Below are positions 30,282 to 33,089 of a stretch of 33,089 bases of DNA, piece by piece (position 1 is the first letter of the stretch; each line of letters starts with the position of its first letter). The notes below the pieces were generated by a model. That model had not been told where the DNA came from. It searched no databases and was given only the letters and a program-made list of their open reading frames with translations. The position numbers and the translations under genes are program-made. This stretch comes from Sporomusa silvacetica DSM 10669. GTDB lineage: Bacteria; Bacillota; Negativicutes; Sporomusales; Sporomusaceae. The DNA lies in NCBI RefSeq assembly GCF_002257705.1, contig NZ_LSLK01000044.1, forward strand, positions 1 through 33,089. Direction: 5' to 3'.

Positions 30282-31076
30282 TTATCTCCAGGAAATTAAC
30301 CGTTTCTCTAGCCAATTGAGCGAGTAATTAAAGGCGATTCCCAACAGGGACAGCGCCAACACGCCGACCATAAGCTTGGTAGTCAGCATGAGATCGCCAT
30401 AATGCAAAATCATGGCTCCAATCCCTTCTTTGGCTGCAATCATTTCGGCGGCTACTAATAGTAACAGCGATGTTCCTGCCGCCAGTTTGAGTCCGGCAAA
30501 AATAACTGGCAGGGCTCCGGGCAAAATAACTTTGCGGATAATGCTAAGTCGGCTGGCTCTAAAAGCAACAGCAGCTTTAATTAATAGGGGATCTACATTT
30601 TTTACGCCAGAATAGGTATTAATAATGACTGGAAAAAAAACACCTAAACTAATGATAGTAACCTTAGAAAGTTCTCCAATTCCCAGCCATAAAATAATCA
30701 ATGGTAACAGTGCAATCTTCGGTATAGGGTATAGCGCATGGACAAGCGGGTTACCAACTGCCTCCGCCAAGCGAAAAAAACCGGTGGCCAGTCCTAGCAA
30801 TATACCAGCAATACTGCCAATAAAAAATCCCCAGCCAATCCGATACAGACTGGCTTTAGCATTGGTTAGGAGCTCCCCGCTGACAAGCATATCCCAGCTG
30901 GTAACCACTATCGCACTCGGGGACGGTAAATACAACTCTGGAACCGAACTTAACCGACACACTACTTCCCATAGCACGATAAGACCGATAAGGGACAGCG
31001 TGCTTACCCAGCCTGGTAGCTTAGTATCAATAAATGCCAAGCGATTAACAACCTCCCGGCGGTACATGGCATTCAT
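30282..31076 (-). CDS. ABC transporter permease, NitT/TauT (SsuC/TauC) family
   Basis: 264 residues, about six membrane segments, BPD_transp_1 type. The EAA loop that docks on the ATPase reads KAAVAFRASRLSIIRKVILPGALP. Its ATG overlaps the stop of the ATPase gene as ATGA, so translation is coupled. It forms the membrane channel of an importer for nitrate, sulfonate, taurine or thiamine-precursor type solutes. Last gene of the SBP-ATPase-permease operon. Substrate not resolvable. Confidence 0.93.
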   Translation of the reverse strand: MNAMYRREVVNRLAFIDTKLPGWVSTLSLIGLIVLWEVVCRLSSVPELYLPSPSAIVVTSWDMLVSGELLTNAKASLYRIGWGFFIGSIAGILLGLATGFFRLAEAVGNPLVHALYPIPKIALLPLIILWLGIGELSKVTIISLGVFFPVIINTYSGVKNVDPLLIKAAVAFRASRLSIIRKVILPGALPVIFAGLKLAAGTSLLLLVAAEMIAAKEGIGAMILHYGDLMLTTKLMVGVLALSLLGIAFNYSLNWLEKRLISWR

Positions 31077-31858
31077 GCACTTTCTCCCTCCCTTAAGGCA
31101 TCTTCGGCATCTTTACGAATAAGCTGCCATATCTGGCTGGCATAATTTTTAAATTGGGCTGCACATTCGCCAGTATCCCGCCCCTCGCGGGGTAAATCAA
31201 TGCGAATGATGTCAATAATTCTTCCTGGCCGCCGGGATAGTACGACCACCCGGTCGGCCAGAAAAACAGCCTCTTCAATATTATGGGTAACATATAGCGT
31301 ACTCAGGCGGGTAGCTGTCCAAAGCTTTAACAGTTCTTCCTGCATCAGCGTTCGAGTCTGCGCATCAAGCGCCGAGAAAGGTTCATCCATTAACAGTAAG
31401 TCAGGCTGAATGGCCAGCGCTCGGGCTATCCCCACCCGCTGGCGCATGCCGCCTGATAATTGGCGTGGCAGAGAATTTTCAAAACCCTGCAGTCCTGCCA
31501 GTTCAATATAACTTTGAACCCGATCCGTAATTTGTCTTTGGGTAAGCCTTGTTTCTTCCAGGCCAAAAGCAATATTTTGAACAACGGTACGCCAGGGAAA
31601 CAGCCCTATTTCCTGAAAAACCATACCCACTACCGGATCACGATCAGTTTCCAGTCCTTCTACATAGATGGTGCCTGAGGTCGGGCTTAAAAGCCCCCCT
31701 ACCATATTAAGGAGCGTCGACTTGCCACAGCCGCTGGGTCCAACCAATACAACAAATTCCTCGCTATGAATAGTAAGGTTAATGTCTGATAACGCCGTTA
31801 CTTTCTGTCTGTCCGGCCCTTGATAGCATTTTCCAACCTGCTCAATAACAACCTTCAT
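31073..31858 (-). CDS. ABC transporter ATP-binding protein, NitT/TauT (SsuB/TauB) family
   Basis: 261 residues with complete nucleotide-binding motifs: Walker A GPSGCGKST, Q-loop FQEIGLFPWRTV, signature LSGGMRQRVGIARAL, Walker B LLLMDEPFSALD, and the H-loop in YVTHNIEEAV. FPWRTV after the Q-loop is characteristic of the SsuB/TauB group. It starts 29 bases after the binding-protein gene and overlaps the permease gene. Cytoplasmic energy subunit of the importer. Confidence 0.95.
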   Translation of the reverse strand: MKVVIEQVGKCYQGPDRQKVTALSDINLTIHSEEFVVLVGPSGCGKSTLLNMVGGLLSPTSGTIYVEGLETDRDPVVGMVFQEIGLFPWRTVVQNIAFGLEETRLTQRQITDRVQSYIELAGLQGFENSLPRQLSGGMRQRVGIARALAIQPDLLLMDEPFSALDAQTRTLMQEELLKLWTATRLSTLYVTHNIEEAVFLADRVVVLSRRPGRIIDIIRIDLPREGRDTGECAAQFKNYASQIWQLIRKDAEDALREGESA

Positions 31859-31887
31859 GCCAGTCTCCCTCGCTTACTCTATTGCCC

Positions 31888-32940
31888 TTATTTTACTTCT
31901 TTCAATGCTTCCTCGAATAAAGCAGTATCTGTTACCAGACTGGCGTTAATCGGTTTTTCCAGCATCTTATGACTAGCATACCAATCAATCTGGGTCTGAA
32001 TATCATTAGTCAGCAATTTCCCATCTCGATCCACATATGGCAACCCTGTTTTGACGTCATTGACTGGAGCGCCAGTATATTTAGCAATAATACCGACAGC
32101 CTCATCATAGTTGGTTCCAGGTACTATCTTGCCGTCCTTTTGAGTCAACACAGCATCATAGTAGTATCTGCTGGCCTTAATATATCCTTTGAGAAAACGG
32201 ACAGCGTTGGCCTTATCTTTCATTAGCTCAGGTGAAAAAAAGATACCTGATGTCTGATAATCAATCACGTCGCCAACCTGACTAACAACCTTACCATAAC
32301 CAGCAGCAACTACCGCACTGATATTAGGCTCATTTAAAATAACGGCATCCACCTGGTTGCTCTGTAGTGCTGCCATAAGTGCGCCCATTTTACCAAGCGG
32401 TACAATCTCTACTTCAGTTAACGACAAGCCTTTGGCCTCCAATAAACGGCCAATCATATAATGATAGGTTGACCCTGTCTGGGTTATGCCAATGCGTTTC
32501 CCCTTCATTTGCTCAATTTTTTGTATACCTTGTCCCCACAAATCACTTGTTACGAGTAGTGCTGACGAGGAATACCCCTTTTGCTCCCGCCCTTTATCAG
32601 CCACAATAGACAGTTTCTGTCCGCCAGTTACCATGTTGTAGAGGCTGGCGGTAATACCGGTAGCTCCGATGTCTACCTTATTGGAGGCAGTTGCTACTGC
32701 AATCGGATGAGCAGCTTCAAACCATTGGACATCAAGATCAAGACCTTCCTCTTTAAAAAAACCTTTTTCTATACCAATAAACACCGGTGCTGAACTGGTC
32801 AATTTGAGCAGTCCAATACTGAGTTTTTTCGTTTCCGTCGGCGCATTTTGTTTAGCAGCTTCCGGCGTTTTACTGCATGCAGCCAACAGTAAGGATAGCA
32901 TCAGAATACTAGTAATCACCCATAAGTACTTCCGGTTCAT
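31888..32940 (-). CDS. ABC transporter substrate-binding lipoprotein, NMT1/SsuA-like
   Basis: 350 residues from ATG 32940 (AAGGGGG 7 bases upstream). The longer reading frame to 32979 runs into group II intron sequence and is rejected. Lipoprotein signal MNRKYLWVITSILMLSLLLA with lipobox LAAC. The mature part follows the NitT/TauT binding-protein pattern: KLSIGLLKLTSSAPVFIGIE, GFFKEEGLDLDVQWFEAAHP, KVDIGATGITASLYN, KGKRIGITQTGSTYHYMIGR and AALQSNQVDAVILNEPNIS. First gene of the importer operon. The intron 3' end lies 22 bp before the start, so its promoter must be within or beyond the intron. Confidence 0.93.
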   Translation of the reverse strand: MNRKYLWVITSILMLSLLLAACSKTPEAAKQNAPTETKKLSIGLLKLTSSAPVFIGIEKGFFKEEGLDLDVQWFEAAHPIAVATASNKVDIGATGITASLYNMVTGGQKLSIVADKGREQKGYSSSALLVTSDLWGQGIQKIEQMKGKRIGITQTGSTYHYMIGRLLEAKGLSLTEVEIVPLGKMGALMAALQSNQVDAVILNEPNISAVVAAGYGKVVSQVGDVIDYQTSGIFFSPELMKDKANAVRFLKGYIKASRYYYDAVLTQKDGKIVPGTNYDEAVGIIAKYTGAPVNDVKTGLPYVDRDGKLLTNDIQTQIDWYASHKMLEKPINASLVTDTALFEEALKEVK

Positions 32941-32962
32941 AGTAGACCCCCTTGTCCTTCGT

Positions 32963-33089
32963 ATCGAGTAGGAGGTCATCCATTATTTGAATGACCGACC
33001 TCTCACACCACCGTGCGTACCGTTCGGTACACGGCGGTTCAATAACTTAACGTAAATGAAATACCTCGTATTTCCTCGCTATGTTCATA
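32963..33089 (-). mobile_element. Group II intron 3' end (domains V and VI), continuing off the window
   Basis: On the minus strand, domain V is seen as ACCGCCGTG pairing with CACGGTGGT (G-U pair allowed), a two-base CG bulge, and TACC/GGTA capped by GAAC (about 33038-33005). Domain VI follows, GGTCAT/ATGACC, with a bulged A seven bases from the intron end TACTCGAT at 32963. These are the standard catalytic hairpin and branch-point arms. The intron-encoded reverse transcriptase should lie beyond position 33089 on the same strand. Confidence 0.85.

Noticed and set aside
32941..32979. Longer N-terminus for the substrate-binding protein
   Set aside because: The added codons come from intron domain VI, and the lipoprotein signal begins at 32940.

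Overview
The window looks like chromosome of an anaerobic, low-to-mid GC Bacillota, most likely of the Negativicutes (Sporomusa/Pelosinus-like). This is inferred from ETF-coupled acyl-CoA metabolism, clostridial-type Shine-Dalgarno sites with frequent TTG/GTG starts, NiaR and NrtR regulators, a YmaF-like protein and the tRNA set. No marker gene fixes the genus.

Left half (1-16997): what appears to be one regulon for uptake and CoA-dependent oxidation or reduction of an organic acid. It is built from minus-strand units around a plus-strand LysR regulator (13744-14700): (a) SDR dehydrogenase, zinc alcohol dehydrogenase and type III CoA-transferase; (b) acyl-CoA dehydrogenase, EtfB, EtfA, then NuoE-like and NuoF-like NADH-dehydrogenase subunits running off the left edge; (c) two paralogous ACS-type MFS carriers and a chemoreceptor; (d) a second acyl-CoA dehydrogenase with a small desulforedoxin/desulfoferrodoxin-like protein. 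Four units start with nearly the same promoter-plus-upstream element: TTGTTG, exactly 17 bp, then TACATT, TATATT or TATAGT, preceded by a conserved AT-rich stretch. This shared element is the strongest new observation here. The chemistry reads as: sense and import an acid, oxidise hydroxyl groups, attach CoA, desaturate or reduce the acyl-CoA, and pass electrons through ETF and NuoEF to or from NAD. The substrate cannot be named from sequence.

Middle (17106-24252): a cytoplasmic substrate-binding-like protein with a DUF1858-like N-terminus, then an NAD block: nadD, an NrtR-type Nudix regulator and nadK in one operon, and nearby a niacin-permease-like MFS gene and the niacin repressor NiaR. 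A ferredoxin-like ORF, tRNA-Arg(CCG) and a membrane zinc-ribbon protein lie between them. A sensor histidine kinase without a partner precedes niaR.

Right part (26027-33089): a tRNA operon (Asn-Glu-Val), an M29 aminopeptidase convergent with spermidine synthase across a REP-like palindrome, a YmaF-like His-rich protein, a secreted SIMPL-domain protein, and a NitT/TauT-type ABC importer operon. The 3' end (domains V and VI) of a group II intron lies 22 bp upstream of that operon's first gene and continues off the right edge.

Gaps over 300 bases (4056-4426, 7623-8415, 11747-12088, 13391-13743) hold promoters, terminators and inverted repeats, described below; no convincing genes are seen in them. 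No CRISPR array or rRNA was seen.
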